Assembly: GCA_947650285.1 (NCBI GenBank)
Contig: CANTFL010001456.1
Span: forward strand, 124,001-188,000
Source: Hyaloperonospora brassicae
Taxonomy: Eukaryota; Oomycota; Peronosporomycetes; Peronosporales; Peronosporaceae
Length of the DNA stretch: 64,000 bases
Direction: 5' to 3'
The notes under the pieces are model-generated. The model saw only the letters and a list, made by a program, of their open reading frames with translations, had not been told where the DNA came from and ran no database searches. Shown piece by piece: positions 22,761-35,329 of this stretch (positions are counted from its first letter, which is position 1; each line of letters opens with the position of its first letter). Both the position numbers and the translations under genes were made by a program.

Positions 22761-22995
22761 ACTCCTCATCTGCTTCCACTGTTGGAGGAGGCATTATAAT
22801 TTTGAGTCGGCAACCCTTTCGGAGGGAAATCGCAATTAGCATATCTTCCACCTCTTCTCACGGGGTGATACTCGCTGCTAGCATGCTCAAAATCTCTTCT
22901 TCTCCTTTTTCGCACCTCTTCACTTCCATAGTTCAGTTCGACAGCAAAGCAGCCCACCGTATTAATCTCCCGTTGAGCCCTCGAGATTGCATCAA

Positions 22996-24300
22996 CTATG
23001 CTGACCTAGAATGTCGGGTCAGCACAGTGATCTTTCGCGAGGCAAGCGTAGTATAGCATGCATCCAACACACGAAAAAACGCCAGCTCTTCCTTTTCCAC
23101 CGTGTCGTAGTTAAGCTCATTGGGCTTTAGAGTGCGGCTAGTGAACGTCACCGGGTGGTACACGCCATCGCTCTTCGTATCAGGGCGGCTGAAACAGCCC
23201 ACTTGCTAGCGTAGACCACGATCACGGGAGGGCGATCTGGGTCGAAATGTTTAGGCATGGGAGATGTAGCTATCTTAGCCTTTAGCATAGTGAAAGCAAC
23301 CTTGGCTTCTGTCCATCGACCCTCGTTCGACCATTCGTCTCCTGCTGCGAGTTGATATCGGCCGATCTCGACGAAATCCGATTCTCTTAATTCATAAAAC
23401 ACCGCAGCGTACACCACGAAATCCTCAATGAAGCGGCAGTTCAAGCTCCCGAGAAAAGATTTGATAGCTCGCAGCGTGTTAGGAAACGGGATGTTGATCA
23501 ACGACTCCAAGTTCTTGGGCTTAGCCTCAAGACCATCCATCGACAATAGATGTCCCAAATAATCGACCTCATGGCACCCCCAAAAACTCTTTATGAGACT
23601 GATAGATAGATTCCACTTATCACACGCTTCCAGCAATCGCTCTACTTTTGCGTACAAAGATTCCCATGACACGGAAGGTATGAGGATGTCGTCAATTTAA
23701 GATCGACGTCCCAGTAGTGAGGGTCGTCGGTCTGTCTCAGGTTCTCCATCTTTGAACACGTCGATCGGGCCATCAGAGGCTGATCTCTGGCCGATCTTGA
23801 CATATCCATACAGCGCATTGTCAACCAGAAGTTGGTAGATCTGGGACGCATTCTTACGCCCAAACGGCATTCGCAACCACTCGAACAGGCCAAACGGTGT
23901 GACAAACGCTGATATCAGTTTTGCTCGTTCGGTCATTCCCACGACCCACAATCCACTAGCCATGTCTAGCGAACAGTACCATAGAGCTTTATCTAGGTCT
24001 TCCAGCAGATCGCTGATCAACGGCATGGGATAAACCATCAGGCGCGTCAGCTGGTTCACTCTTCGATAATCAATACAGAGACGAATATATACTCCGTTCT
24101 TCTTGATGATCACCACTATCGGAGACGCCCAAGGTGATGTGGATGGCTGAACGATCTTGCCGCTTACAGGCCTTTAATGAGGTCTGACAGCTTCTTCCGA
24201 TATTTGGATGCTACCGGGCGGACTCTTTGCGCAATTGGTGCGGCTCCACCGACATCGATATCACAAATCAATCCTCGTGCCGCTGGTGGTAGATCGTTTC
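22996..24300 (-). pseudogene. Reverse transcriptase and first RNase H of element 1
   Basis: The minus strand reads VIIKKNGVYIRLCIDYRRVN, CSLDMASGLW and FEWLRMPFGRKNASQIYQ (24116-23697), the RT palm. It then reads IDDILIPSVSWESLYAKVE with the thumb region HEVDYLGHLLSMDGLEA (23700-23148), then an RT-linked RNase H (VTFTSRTLKPNELNYDTVEKE, 23202-22996). The tyrosine codon of the catalytic YIDD is a TAA stop near 23697, and two further frame breaks occur. It is not functional. Confidence 0.88.
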
Positions 24301-24935
24301 CCTTCCCCATAAGAAGATGACGACTCTTCCATATCAGCGATCTGAGTCTTTGTTAATCTGCGGTGAAAGGAACATCCGGATCGCCGATCTGAATGTCGTC
24401 AATTGTAACTTCTTCCATAGCAGTAGACATCTCTGGAAACACCGCCAGGTGTTACTCGATGTCTTCGGCAAACAAATCTCCACTGACATGATAGTAGGCT
24501 GGTGCTTCTGCGGAGTAAGCTTCGTCGATCTTGGACGACTCGTCCTCTTCAGTTTCTTGTTCCTCCTCGAACCGATCCGATCCTGATCTGTTGTCTGTAA
24601 GATTTACGTCCAACGAAAATAGTCTGTTGTCTTGTTCTCCTTGTTCGGTCCCGTGATCCCTTCTCATCGCAATCTCGGTTTCGATCCCAGGATCGTTAAC
24701 CATCGACGATAGATTTGGTTCATCGGGTGGATTCGATCTGGCTCCGTTGACCGTTCCTTCATTTGAGCCACAGTATCCGCCTTTTGCAATTCGTCGTCGC
24801 CGACTTGCTGCGTTTAAATGGATACTATTGGAGGTGGGTCCTTTAACACGTCGGACGGACGTTTCATGATGCATCTGGGCGTGGCGTACGTAGGGCGATC
24901 TACCAATGGTCCGGTCTGTTCTTTTGGGAGTTCAT

Positions 24936-25620
24936 TCACTCGATCCGTCGTAGCCTCATTGGCCAGCGTCTCCCTTCTTTGTAATTCCCCGATCCGACCG
25001 TCACGAAGCCTTGAGTCCTCGGTATCATGTCTCTTTCCACCCACACGCCCAGTGCCGTATGGGTGGGTAGTATAATCTCGTGATCGCCAATATTGGTCAT
25101 CGGCAGATACATCCTCCTACCATACCCCAAGATCACCGTGGGTACCCAGTCAGGTCCTCTGGCGACCCACAACTTCATCTTGGCCCCACCGATCCCAATC
25201 TTCACTTCTCTTGACTCACCGACCGGGATCACCAGGTTTTGGCCATTCGCCGTCACATTATGTACCTTCGATCCGTACGCGGGGCGACGTCCTGCGAGGT
25301 GAATACGGAGTTCCTCTGGAAGACAAAGCGCGCCGTCGGCTAGATCGAGTCTTACTCCGGCGGGTACCATAAAGTCCATCCCCAAAATCGCGTCTTGTCC
25401 CGCTTGATCACCTACCCATACATTGAAATAATATACCAGCGATCCCGCGAGAATTACTTTGATCGTGGTACATCCCATCGTCATATACGTAGTTTCTTTG
25501 ATCCCGATACATTCTTGTCGTTGACTTTCGTCAATGTGACAACCAACCTTACGAGCAAAGGTGGTGTCAATGATCGACACTTCAGCACCATAATTAAATA
25601 GCAGAGTGGCTTTTACGTTG
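24936..25620 (-). pseudogene. Retroviral-type aspartic protease region of element 1
   Basis: The frame upstream of 25580 reads KATLLFNYGAEVSIIDTTFA. The family pattern here is LFDSGAEVS, so the catalytic Asp is replaced by Asn-Tyr. It is followed by GQDAILGMDFMVPAGVRLDL, LPEELRIHLAGRR and a linker ending near 24936. The fold order fits a Ty3/Gypsy protease plus linker to RT. Sequence to the right, where gag should lie, is missing up to the LTR stub at 25695. Confidence 0.82.
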
Positions 25621-25694
25621 TTGATCTAGCCAACAGCTTTCGCCTGTTTGACCCACTTCCCGGGCGAGTAATGTTTCTAATACCCGCGAGAAAG

Positions 25695-25755
25695 GACACC
25701 TTAACTGGGTGGCCACCGATCCACGTCCCATCATTTAATTAGTGACTTTACCACA
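25695..25755 (-). repeat. 61-base stub of the 5' LTR of element 1
   Basis: It matches 17531-17591 in direct orientation with a few mismatches, ends ACCACA, and is followed by the TSD ATGT. The rest of this LTR, the primer-binding site and gag were removed by one internal deletion. Confidence 0.88.
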
Positions 25756-26139
25756 ATGTTGATAGTCGTAAGAAATATACATGCTCCTTTTTTTAGATGC
25801 TATCACTATGTAAATAAGTCTACGCAACTACACATTAATATTTGTCTTAATGGCTCTCTAAAAACCTTTTAAAGCTTTCCACAACGGTCGATCATGAAGA
25901 TGGGTTTTTTGTATCACCCATGCCTATCTAAAGGTTGAGAAGCATATAATTCGTGTTGTGATATCGAAATTTATTTTACACATTTATGTCGAACCCAACT
26001 ACACCAAGCCGATGCTAGCCTACACTTTTAGCTATATAATAGTTTGCTATCCTATTAATCAAAAGTGTATGTAGTATACGCTATCTTAACCTTTGGATAT
26101 ATTTACGATCGCAAACGCAGTCGATTATGTGGATATAAG
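25756..26139. other. AT-rich MULE interior between two LTR insertions
   Basis: It begins with the TSD of element 1 and ends before the solo LTR. It is AT-rich, has no coding signal, and is probably noncoding MULE sequence. Confidence 0.4.
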
Positions 26140-27884
26140 TGTGGTAGAGTCACTAATCAAATTTTGGGACGTGGATCGGTGACTACCCAGTTAAGGCGTC
26201 ACTAATGACGGAAAACGGGTCCATGGGACTTGACGATCCAATGAGGAGATGGAAAGTGATCTCAACGGGGATCGGCGATCCGAACCAACTGTCTCCAGAT
26301 TGATGGATATGGATCGACCTGAGACAGAGAGATCTGGGACAAGACGACAAATAGAACGATTTCCATGGAGCGATCTGGGACAAGGATCTGGGACCAGGTG
26401 ATGCGATATGACTCTGTGACGAAGGTATAACATCCTGCAGATCGGTGATACTCTTTACCATGCAAAGAAATTACTGAGTCAGCTTAATTATAGCCCGATC
26501 TGGAAGTGTGGATACTCGTGGGAGTCCAGGGAACTGTTTCAAGACCTGTGGATGGTCTCGTTGATCCGATAAACCCGGAAGGATGATATTGGAGCACGTA
26601 CGGTAAACAGAAAGCTATTTACTTCTAAATTATACCGTACCGATCCTCAACAATCTCTAATTGGACATCAGATCGGTCATGTTCCCTGCTGATTATGGAT
26701 ATATCGATGATGGAGCTAATGGGTCGTAATAAACATGCTTGTTGAAGGTCCAAGAGTGATGTCCTAAAATTTCAGATCGAAAGAGCCAGTGGAAGCCGGT
26801 TGAATTGACGTCGCAAAATGAATTTTGACACATTCGGCATTTGGATGCTATTCTGGACTTTTCGGTACGAAAATTGGGTATTAGGTACCGTATTTGGAAT
26901 TTGGTCCCTTTTTGGTGTCTAGATACGATATCGGGAGTATTGGCGCTATCTTTGGAGCACAGGTCACGAAATTTTGACACGTGTTCAAGGGGGCGGTCAA
27001 GCTTAAAGGTTATATCAAATTGGAGAGTGACCTACAGTCTGGTATAGGCTTAAGGATAGGTTGGCTATTAATTTGGTTGATTAATAAAACAGTTACCGTT
27101 TTTACATATAAAGCACGTCGCAGACTTCTCTTCCGGGCAGGATATTTGGCCTCCCAGCAATCAAGAGACTTCGCCGCGCCGTGTTTCGTCTACTCGTTTT
27201 GTATTGTTTGGCCAAGGTTGGGTTAAGGTAACTCAACTCAACTCAAACTGCTAGGGTAGCAGCAAACAACGGTGAAGGAAAAGAATTTTGGTTACAAGAT
27301 CGCGAGGCGGCTCAAGTGGTCAGAAGATCTGGAAAAGGAGTTCAAGACAAGACCGAGCAAGATCGAAGCGATCCACAGGGCAGATCGGCACGTTTCATTT
27401 GGCGAAACAAGCAATAGATCCGCCCACATTGCGCACTTCCGGCAAGATCGGCCGATCCCAAGACCAGATCGGACCGATCCCAACGCAAGATCGACGCAAG
27501 ACTATCATTTGCTGAGTGAAGATTTCCGCACAGCAAAGACCCCGATCCCGAAGACGAATCGAGATCGGTGTGATTCAAAATAGAGATCGCGACATCTCCA
27601 AATAGAGATCGCCGCGACTCGAGATCAGGATCACAGAACTTCTGTTCGTGGTGTGAAGATTTCCGCACCGGAATCAAACGCTCAACCCCAGACCCTCAGC
27701 GAGATCGACATCTCCTAAGGCCATTACGAAGAGCTCAAGCCAGCCCAACCGACGGGTACACAAGGTGAGCACAATGCTATACAACAAGGCACGGATCGGA
27801 GTACCCCCTCCGTGAGTCGGCAAGTCTGGGTAAGTGGAAGATAGACATTCACTAAAGTAATTTTGTGTGATCGACTTCACCACA
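26140..27884 (-). repeat. Solo LTR, family A, minus orientation
   Basis: 1745 bases, TGTGGT...ACCACA, collinear in inverted orientation with the 3' LTR of element 1 over its whole length. The flanks TAAG (26136-26139) and AAAG (27885-27888) look like a once-identical 4-base target duplication with one change. No internal sequence is attached, so it is a solo LTR left by recombination. Confidence 0.85.
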
Positions 27885-29379
27885 AAAGCGATGTCAAAGC
27901 ACGCCCGATGGGGAATGAGCCGCAATCTACACCAAGTCAGTCAGTGACAAGAAGGCGGTCATAGCAGCTTCAAGACGACTTAAATTACTCTATGAACAAT
28001 ACTATATCCAGGACAAACAATAAATACTATAATACGAGCCAGCTTACTCACCATCGTCTATCTGTATCACCTACACAGCGCAAAGATCGGTTTATTATCC
28101 GACAACGCCATCCTCATCACACCTGACAATACTCACTTCCTATATCCGTGCATCCTGAACCATCTTCGGCTTTATGCAGGACACCGGTTTACCAATTCCA
28201 TTCATCCTATAAAGTCGGTGTGCCAAACTGCAGAAGCCGTCTTATGGCCAAAATAAAAATCAATACTTCGATGCAGAGGCAGCAGCCGGTGATGATGGCG
28301 GATTAACAGGTGCGCGATAACACGTCCATCATCAGGTATCCAAGTGTCAGAAATCCGCTGAACGCATTATGCCGTTAAGCATAGCTGGGATCAACTCATA
28401 GCGATCGCAAACCTTCATCTTTTCTACAAATATCAGTGTTTTGTCGTTGCGTTCACGGCATCAAAACCGACAAATACTTGCTTATTCATTCAGCCGCTAG
28501 AATTAACGACGTCCGTCACATTGACACTCACTAAGGGCATCATTTTGTTGGCCAGTCGAGACACAAAGCGCCCTGCATTAGACATACCATCGAGCTTTCA
28601 ATTCTTCCGTGCTTGGACTGGCCAGCAGATCAATTTAAACGTTGCTGCTATAAACCCTCCAAAGCCGTCCAAGTGTGCAGAAAACTACGACCTGTCTTTA
28701 GCGACTTATGTCCTGGGTGACGTTAATCGGTGACGAACAGCTTTTAATCGCGTAGACATGAATGTACTCATTAGCTGATCTTAACTGAGAAGATGGAATC
28801 GACGGCATTATGCAGCCAGAGTCCGAGCAGTAGCAAAAGCACGAGCGACGACGGTATGAGCGACGGTGACGCCTGACGGGCGGGAGGAGTATTGACGGTA
28901 TCGTACAATTCTAGCTTTTAAGTTAGCCAAAATAAAAAGCGCTAAGACTGTTGGAAGTGCTAGTTGCACTTGGATCGACTCAAGAGAATTAACCTACACT
29001 ACAGCTTGCATGGAAAGTTCTTTAGGGTTCTACGTGTTGTATTAGGCAACACAAAGATTAAGTCTGGGTAGTTCTCACTTGTATTTTGACGAGGCTCCTG
29101 GAGGGGGGGGGGTCGATACGCGACTGGCGCGCATTTTAATACAGGTCATTTCATTGACTTAATGTTACCGTATTGGCAGAAACTAGAGTGGTCTATCACT
29201 TCGTTCCGCGACCTTGAGAACGATCACAATAAGGCGCCAAGCAGCAAAGCCCTCTTGCCTAGTGCGCGCTGTTTTGCGCTGCGTCGCAGGTCACATATTC
29301 TACTGCTTCGTGTAACGATGCTTATGTGTCTTATAGATCGACCGTAAATTTTTTAGAATCGGGAGTATTAAAGACCGTC
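27885..29379. other. Unassigned MULE interior, no gene recognised
   Basis: About 1.5 kb without recognisable coding sequence. A plus frame at 28521-28733 matches nothing I know. A guanine run of about ten bases occurs at 29103-29112. Confidence 0.4.
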
Positions 29380-29457
29380 GATTTAGAGCTAAGATTTAGA
29401 GACCTTCAAATCTAATAACTTGTTTGTTGGAATGGGTGAAGGCTCATTAGCGGTCCC
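29380..29457 (-). repeat. MULE right terminal inverted repeat
   Basis: Its reverse complement begins GGGGACCGCTAATGAGC and aligns with the left TIR at 12361-12455, minus the 19-base duplication found there. Confidence 0.7.
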
Positions 29458-31176
29458 CTAAAATGCCCCAGATAATCGCGAAAATGTAAAAAAGGTTCCA
29501 CACCCTAGCATACCCAAATTAATGACATGATGTAGCCACACTTTAATCAACTCAATTGCAGCACATCGATACAAGTTCTGGTCCTGGACATGATGGCACT
29601 CCAAGCAATTTGTATCAGCACGATGCAACCCACTCTGACCCCTCGCAGTAGGTGCTGACAATTCAAAGTGCAAGTTGCTTAAATCCCATCATTATATCAA
29701 AATTGTGTCATTAGTATCAAACGCAGCTCGTTAGGGCAGTAACACACTCGTCTGTTTCTAGCTTTACACACACAAGCACACGTACACTTTTTTCACTGAG
29801 CACCAGCACGCACGTGTTGCGAAGGTTCGTGCACGCGACCCCATCCAATTCAACGACTGTATCTCTTAGCATAAACAACAGTAGCATTATCAACAGACCA
29901 ACAATAGATCAACCCCAGCACCTACAACAACGCCAGCAGCAGACACAGCAGTACCAGCATCAACACTGGATTCTTAAACAACAACAGCAACCGCATCACC
30001 TACAACAAAAATAGAAGCAGCAACATTATCAGGAACATCAGCAACAGTAACTATGATAACAATGACAAAAGATATAACATTATTATCAACACCATTAGCA
30101 CCGAATGACCGTGTTTACGGTCGCTACCAATGATACAAAGACGCGTCTACGTACCTATATCTCGCGTCTGCCCCTGCAACTGGTGGATACAAGCGAAGCA
30201 CGCCCGCGTTATAACCCTCTCCGCGGCTTCCCGAACAGGGAGATGGTTAATTACGGCCGTAAGTGGGAAAGCGAAAATAACTAAGAACGTATAGTTTTAT
30301 GCGTACAAAAATTAACTTTAGTTTACTAGGACGTGGGCCTATTTATTTTCCATTTATATGGGCCCTTTTTATTGATTTTCGTAATTAAATGGGGCACTTC
30401 TACATTTTTTCCTATAATTATTCATAATTTATCGAATACATGAATTTTCTTGATCGAACTCTTCCAATTTATTTCGGCTTAATTGATATTTTGCAAATTT
30501 GAAGCGGTCGCTTAGCGAATCCTTTGCAATAAATTGAAGGAGACTTGATCGTGCCGAATTGGCGCGTGCTTAACGCTGTGTAAGATGGTAAAGGTATCCG
30601 AACAGGGGCAGCATGAGATTACAAAAATATTTAAATACATCCTGAGTAGACTTGAATACATATAGCAGAAGGTCCTATTTTGTAAACTGTATGTGATCAC
30701 TTAGATGGGTGTGTACATATGTATTGTATTAAATGCTAACGAAATAGGCCACAATTGTAAAATTACACGGTCGTCGCATAAAAAGACGGCTTTTTGTGAT
30801 TGTGATGTTGCTGTTACTATAAAATATTACATATCTATGCTATGAAGTTAAATGCATAGCATATCGATAAAGCGTAAAACACATTGCATACAAGCGTAGT
30901 CGGTTAAGGTTCTTGGTCCATATCGATTACATAGCTCATTTTTTTAAACCTACATAAAGCTATATTTCTATCATGTTCTCTACTTTTGTAAAAAGTTTGG
31001 GTATGTTTAATGCCTCGCATGATTTGTGTAAAAACAAACATATACTATATTGGTAGCACTCTACATCGTTACTAAAATATAAATTTGGCTCATTAAGCCA
31101 AAATAATGATCTCGCACCTACCTATCGCTTAAGAGGGACTTTTAAACAAGTTTAATGCGTTTTTATCGATATAATG
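29458..31176. other. Noncoding DNA with CAA/CAG-rich tract, then AT-rich
   Basis: From about 29870 to 30070 the plus strand is rich in CAA, CAG and AAC triplets (a short frame 29814-30014 would be Gln-rich). From 30300 to 31170 it is AT-rich with no genes seen. I do not regard the Gln-rich frame as a gene. Confidence 0.5.
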
Positions 31177-32145
31177 AGTGGTATAATAATAAATTATATC
31201 TGTTTACTCCCAGTCTCAGCACACAAACACAACAATCGCCGAGCTTAGTCGGCGACACGGGCTGGTACGTTAGGATGAATTCCTACGCGGTTCGACCCTA
31301 CTGCTTCAGTTGTGGCTTTAGCTCAACTGATTCCTCACAACCAATCCACTTAAATCCTATCTGAGCTAAGCAGCTTAAACTATCTCTTCCTGCGACTTTA
31401 CACCAACGGGTGGAAGTAGATGCAGTACACGCTTTTTCAGGTCACCGGGCGCAGTATACGACCAACTAGAAGAACTACGGTGCCCTCGGCTGATGCCTAC
31501 CGGCTCGTCACTCAAATAAGTCGTTTGAAAACGAGGCCTTCTCCCGAGGCTCTCCGGCTTGTCGACGACGATACTCACAACGGTTCCCGTTACTGATCTT
31601 TACCGCCTCGTCGACGACGAGACTATTTCTTTCGCTAGTAGCGAGCGCTGCTCAACCCGGGCATTCCTCAACTTTTGAGGCTTTCAGTCGATACCTCTAC
31701 AAGCTATGCCTCTCGACGATCGACGGCAGGCATATTCTATTCCGCGCAGGGACCGTAAGTGTATGCGTGTCTTGTACTTCGAAAATTCTGCACTGTATTG
31801 TTTTATCTCTTATTCTCTTCCTGATTGTAAAAGGACCCTTAAGTGGTTTATATTCATCCCCAAGTCATCCTATACTTATAACCACTGGTATGGACTGTTC
31901 ATCATCTTGCTTTCTCGTCGATTCGTGGCTCGTTAATTCGTATCTCGTCATGTCGTGGTTCGTCGAAACTTTTCTTGTCGAGTCGTCCCTTGACTTGGCT
32001 CGTCGGGCCTTAACTCGTCGAGCGTCCTCTATTCTAGCCTTGATTTGTCGACTTCAGTGTGCTTGGTTTTTTTATCTCGGGCTCAATACTCTTATAATCT
32101 AGTCAATAGTAGGGAATACCACGTTCGATCATTGCCTACACCACA
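31177..32145 (-). repeat. 3' LTR of element 2 (family B)
   Basis: About 970 bases. It ends ACCACA on the plus strand at 32145; the left terminus reads AGTGGT, one change from TGTGGT. It is matched in inverted orientation by the LTR at 37311-38330. It has only one of the two 54-base units found in the other copies. The sequence just outside 32145 resembles the sequence just outside 46267 and 59691, as expected for internal DNA upstream of a 3' LTR. Confidence 0.85.
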
Positions 32146-32219
32146 ACTGCCCCGGTCGTGTTACGAACCTAGCCGGAGAGTGTTCGACCTGTACTTCTTG
32201 GTTTCTCTTATAAACCGTC

Positions 32220-33060
32220 CTTCTTGAGACTTCTTCTTCCTCTTTCACCGACCCATTATCTGCAGTAAATTATCCATCGTTCTCTCTCGTCCGTAGCAGG
32301 GTTGACATCCTTGTCTTATGCGTTTAACGGTACCGTTCAGTCTCAGTCACCCGATACGTTTCCCAGTCCAGTCATTCCCGCTGTTTGTCTAATGATGAGT
32401 GCGGTCATCCTTCTCTATCGCTTCTAGCTCCTTCCTGACTCCTTGTAAATCGTGATGTTCTCATGCTCTGGCCTTTCCGGACAAACTAATCCTCCCGTGA
32501 TATCGGTCCGGAAGCCACCAGTCATGCTTTTCGCGCTTTCTTTGGAATACCTAGCCGCTCGCAAGCGTCTTGGAGACCTCCTTCGGCCGGACCGTAAAGT
32601 ACCTTAACCATGTCCTGAGCGAGGAACCCTCCGCGCGTATGCCCAACGGGCTGGCCCCTGCTCTCGGTCCCGAGCATTATTTCGAGCCATCTGTCCCCTA
32701 CTAGCCGCTCTTGTGTTACGCATGGGAGCCTTCAAGTCCTGACTGGTTTGCCGAGCTGGGTGCATTATATGCCTGTGATCCATGGCAGGACTGGGGGGTG
32801 ACTCGGCCGGCGGAGCATTCTACAACACTCTCTCCGGGCCGCACCACCCTAAGCTCACCGTATTCGTGCCGGCGGGTGTAGCTGAAAGCGATCTGGTGTC
32901 TCCTTTTGTCGAGGACGATGATCCAAACGACCCTCTCCTCCTGCTGTGATTTACGATTCACCCGTTTCTGAGAACCGTCGTGACACGCCGATTTTCTCCT
33001 ACTCGGTCGCTCAGCTTTTTACTTCGCGAACCGGCGAGTCTGTGGTGATTGTCACTGACA
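32220..33060 (+). pseudogene. Antisense protein remnant of element 2
   Basis: On the plus strand, opposite to pol and next to the 3' LTR. It contains GALYACDPW near 32760-32787, which matches EALYARSPW in the antisense remnant of element 1, followed by an acidic stretch (VEDDDPNDP near 32905). The rest is too decayed to align by eye. Position, strand and motif agree with elements 1, 3 and 4. Confidence 0.5.
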
Positions 33061-33479
33061 TCTGATCTCCTTGGAAATTCCGTCAAGCAGGTAATTCGAC
33101 TCGACGAGTCGTCCCTTTAGATTATTCATTGGAGTAATTATGTCCCTTTCTTCAATGTATCTTGTGCAATGTTATCGCAGTTGCTTTATCTATCACCTCT
33201 GCCTGTTTTTCATCACAAAGGTATGGTTGTTAGTGACAGTGATGTGTGCTAGCGCTTATCGGCCACCCGCATCATCTTAAACCGATTCTCTCGCTTCTTC
33301 TGCAGTAAACATTTTGTATTTCGAACCTCCGAACGACATGTTCGACAAAGAATCCCATGTCGGGTGTGTCATAGCCCTTCCACTTCACCAGATACCTTTG
33401 CCAAGTCCTTCCGATAATCGTAGAGAGTGGCAACCATCATCCTCGATTGCTTATACTTAGTACTTTAATTTGCTTTACC

Positions 33480-34640
33480 TGGCACCCAACTATCCTCTGG
33501 TTAGATTTCTTCGTCGAAATCGAAACGGTCGGTCTCAGCAATTCCAGTTACCAACCTCCTTGTAGGTGGTCCACCATAATCCCTGACCTTCTTTAAGCTT
33601 GACACATGTGCGACAGGATAGTATCAATACCCGCTCCTGTCTGATAAATTCAACTCAAAAGCGAAATTCTAAACCCGTCGCTTAATGTTAAGCGGCCCAT
33701 GCCATTGATGAGCCAGCTTCTATCCATTACTGGCTTGGACTTCTCCCTAATGATCCATACTTAATCCTTTTTCTCGAGCCTGGGCTCGAACGACGCATCC
33801 CTCTGTTTACGTTGTTGACTTTATTTTTAAATATGATCTGATCGTTCTGGTTGTGGGAGGGTTCATAGTTCCGCCGGGCTTCATCCCTCATTGCAATCTT
33901 TTGCTCGTCGATCTTTCGCACTCACTTGGTATTCCCTCGCGGGCCTGAGCGCTACATCTCGTCATCGATTAGACTCGCGGCGCCACGTTACCGGGTCTGT
34001 TTAGTCTATCACGTTGCTTCCCCGGCCGGTGTTCGTCGAATCGACATGGTCATGGCTTTCAGTGTAGAGTGCGCGTCCCACCCATGGATAAGGTAGAAGG
34101 GAGTTTTTTTCTCGTAGAGTCTCTGGATCTGTTAATCGCATGTACTGGTCGCTTGGCGAAGTCTTACCAATATAATTGAAGGGGTCTTCGACATACACAC
34201 GCTCTTTCTGTATCATCGTCTTCACGCTGCGTTCCTGTTGTCCATTAAGTTGGGGTCTGTAACTCAATGTTACCCTCCATTTGGACCCCTCCATCTCGGC
34301 GAAACCCTGTAGTCATGAATCTTGGGTCTTTATCATAGCGAATGAAGCTGGGGGGGGGTCCGAGACAAGAGAAGATGTTTTCTTCGAATTCCTTTGCTAC
34401 CTTCAATTCCCCTGGTGCACTCATGGCCTTAGCATTCACAAATTCCGTACATTGGTCCTGAATCTGTATTAGCGATTCATTCCCTTGTGGATTTTTTGGT
34501 AGAGGGATGACAAAGTATAGTGATACCACCTTAAAAGGTCGTTCGAATACGACGTTACCCGGTGAAAGTGCCCTGTCAAGTAAGGCGTGCTCTTGCTGGC
34601 AGTGCAATCTTCATATACTTGTACGTGTTCCGAAACGTCG
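33480..34640 (-). pseudogene. Integrase and tail of element 2
   Basis: The minus strand reads VVSLYFVIPLPKNPQGNES, FVNAKAMSAPGELKVAKEFE and FIRYDKDPRFM (34607-34245). It then reads VTLSYRPQLNGQQERSVKTM (34294-34001), the integrase core with second Asp and Glu visible. Degraded tail sequence follows down to about 33480. A guanine run of nine at about 34349 lies at the frame switch between the two pieces. Confidence 0.8.
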
Positions 34641-35329
34641 GCGTAGAGTCCGATCCAGTAAAATTCGGACTTTACTCAATGAAACGTCCTAACGATCCCT
34701 TGATGTATGCCCTCCACAGAGTCATGACAATTTATCAGACTCTCATAGATTAAAGTAGTTGGAACTACTAATCGTAACTGTAGTTCTTCGTCCAGCAACT
34801 CCTTCGACTCGCGACGACGGACTAGGTAGTAGAGTATACCATTCTCTCTCAGTACGAAACAATTTACGTATTATCTCGCGTAGTTGACTTGTCCATGGGT
34901 AAGCTTGTCAAACTCGCCTCTAAGGAACATTTTGAACGTTTATCACTTCCCTTCATTATATAAATCTTTTAAGATCCTTTCTCTGCGCTCGGCTGTTTGA
35001 CTAGCAAATTGATGTCTTTAATGCTCAGCCATTCTCAATGCCTAGGCGCTTTTGTCGAGAGCGTTGGCACTTGTCGAGTCCTGGATCAACGAGTGGTACT
35101 CTTGAATCCATCCCGCATGTCTGCTTCCTCGAACGACTCCAATGCTTGGTCGTTCTTGCTCCGGCGGTTTCTCGCGCGGCTTGGTGTGTACAGTTTTCCT
35201 CGGGTTGTCTGATCATCAAATTGGCCCCGTCGAGTTCTACTCCCTGTAGTTGAGGTCATCTCTGGCGGATAATTATCTTTTTGGGACAGGGAGGTTCAAC
35301 TAGTAACCTCTCTTCGATGCTGTTAAGCT

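Larger units (their letters stand above)
15808..25755 (-). mobile_element. Ty3/Gypsy element 1 (family A), pol on minus strand, ambisense, TSD ATGT
   Basis: It is flanked by the 4-base duplication ATGT (15804-15807 and 25756-25759). The left, 3' LTR is complete (15808-17591). Of the right, 5' LTR only the outer 61 bases remain (25695-25755), matching 17531-17591. Pol reads leftwards from about 25620 to 20640: protease, RT, RNase H, integrase, tail. Gag, the primer-binding site and most of the 5' LTR are deleted. Between pol and the 3' LTR lies an opposite-strand coding remnant (17592-20300). A purine-rich tract abuts the 3' LTR (17593-17602). It is a dead element. Confidence 0.88.
12361..29457 (+). 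mobile_element. Mutator-like element (MULE) remnant, interrupted by nested LTR elements
   Basis: The left end (12361-12455) and right end (29380-29457) are imperfect terminal inverted repeats. Both start with a GGGA(C)CCGCTAATGAGC-like block and share TTCAC and ATTTGAAGGTC blocks further in. The left copy has an extra 19-base duplication of the GCTAATGAGC segment. A transposase remnant starts about 155 bases inside the left TIR. I see no convincing 9-base target duplication. The 17-kb span is explained by later insertions: a solo LTR (14160-15322), a Ty3/Gypsy element (15808-25755) and a second solo LTR (26140-27884). Removing them leaves about 4.2 kb, a normal MULE size. Confidence 0.65.

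Noticed and set aside
15808..27884. A giant transposon with 1.75-kb terminal inverted repeats carrying a reversed pol
   Set aside because: The inverted pair is an LTR of element 1 plus an independent solo LTR. Element 1 has its own LTR stub and matching ATGT duplication ending at 25759, and the solo LTR has its own flanking near-duplication.
29814..30014. Gln-rich small protein
   Set aside because: It is a product of CAA/CAG simple-sequence DNA, without flanking coding signal.
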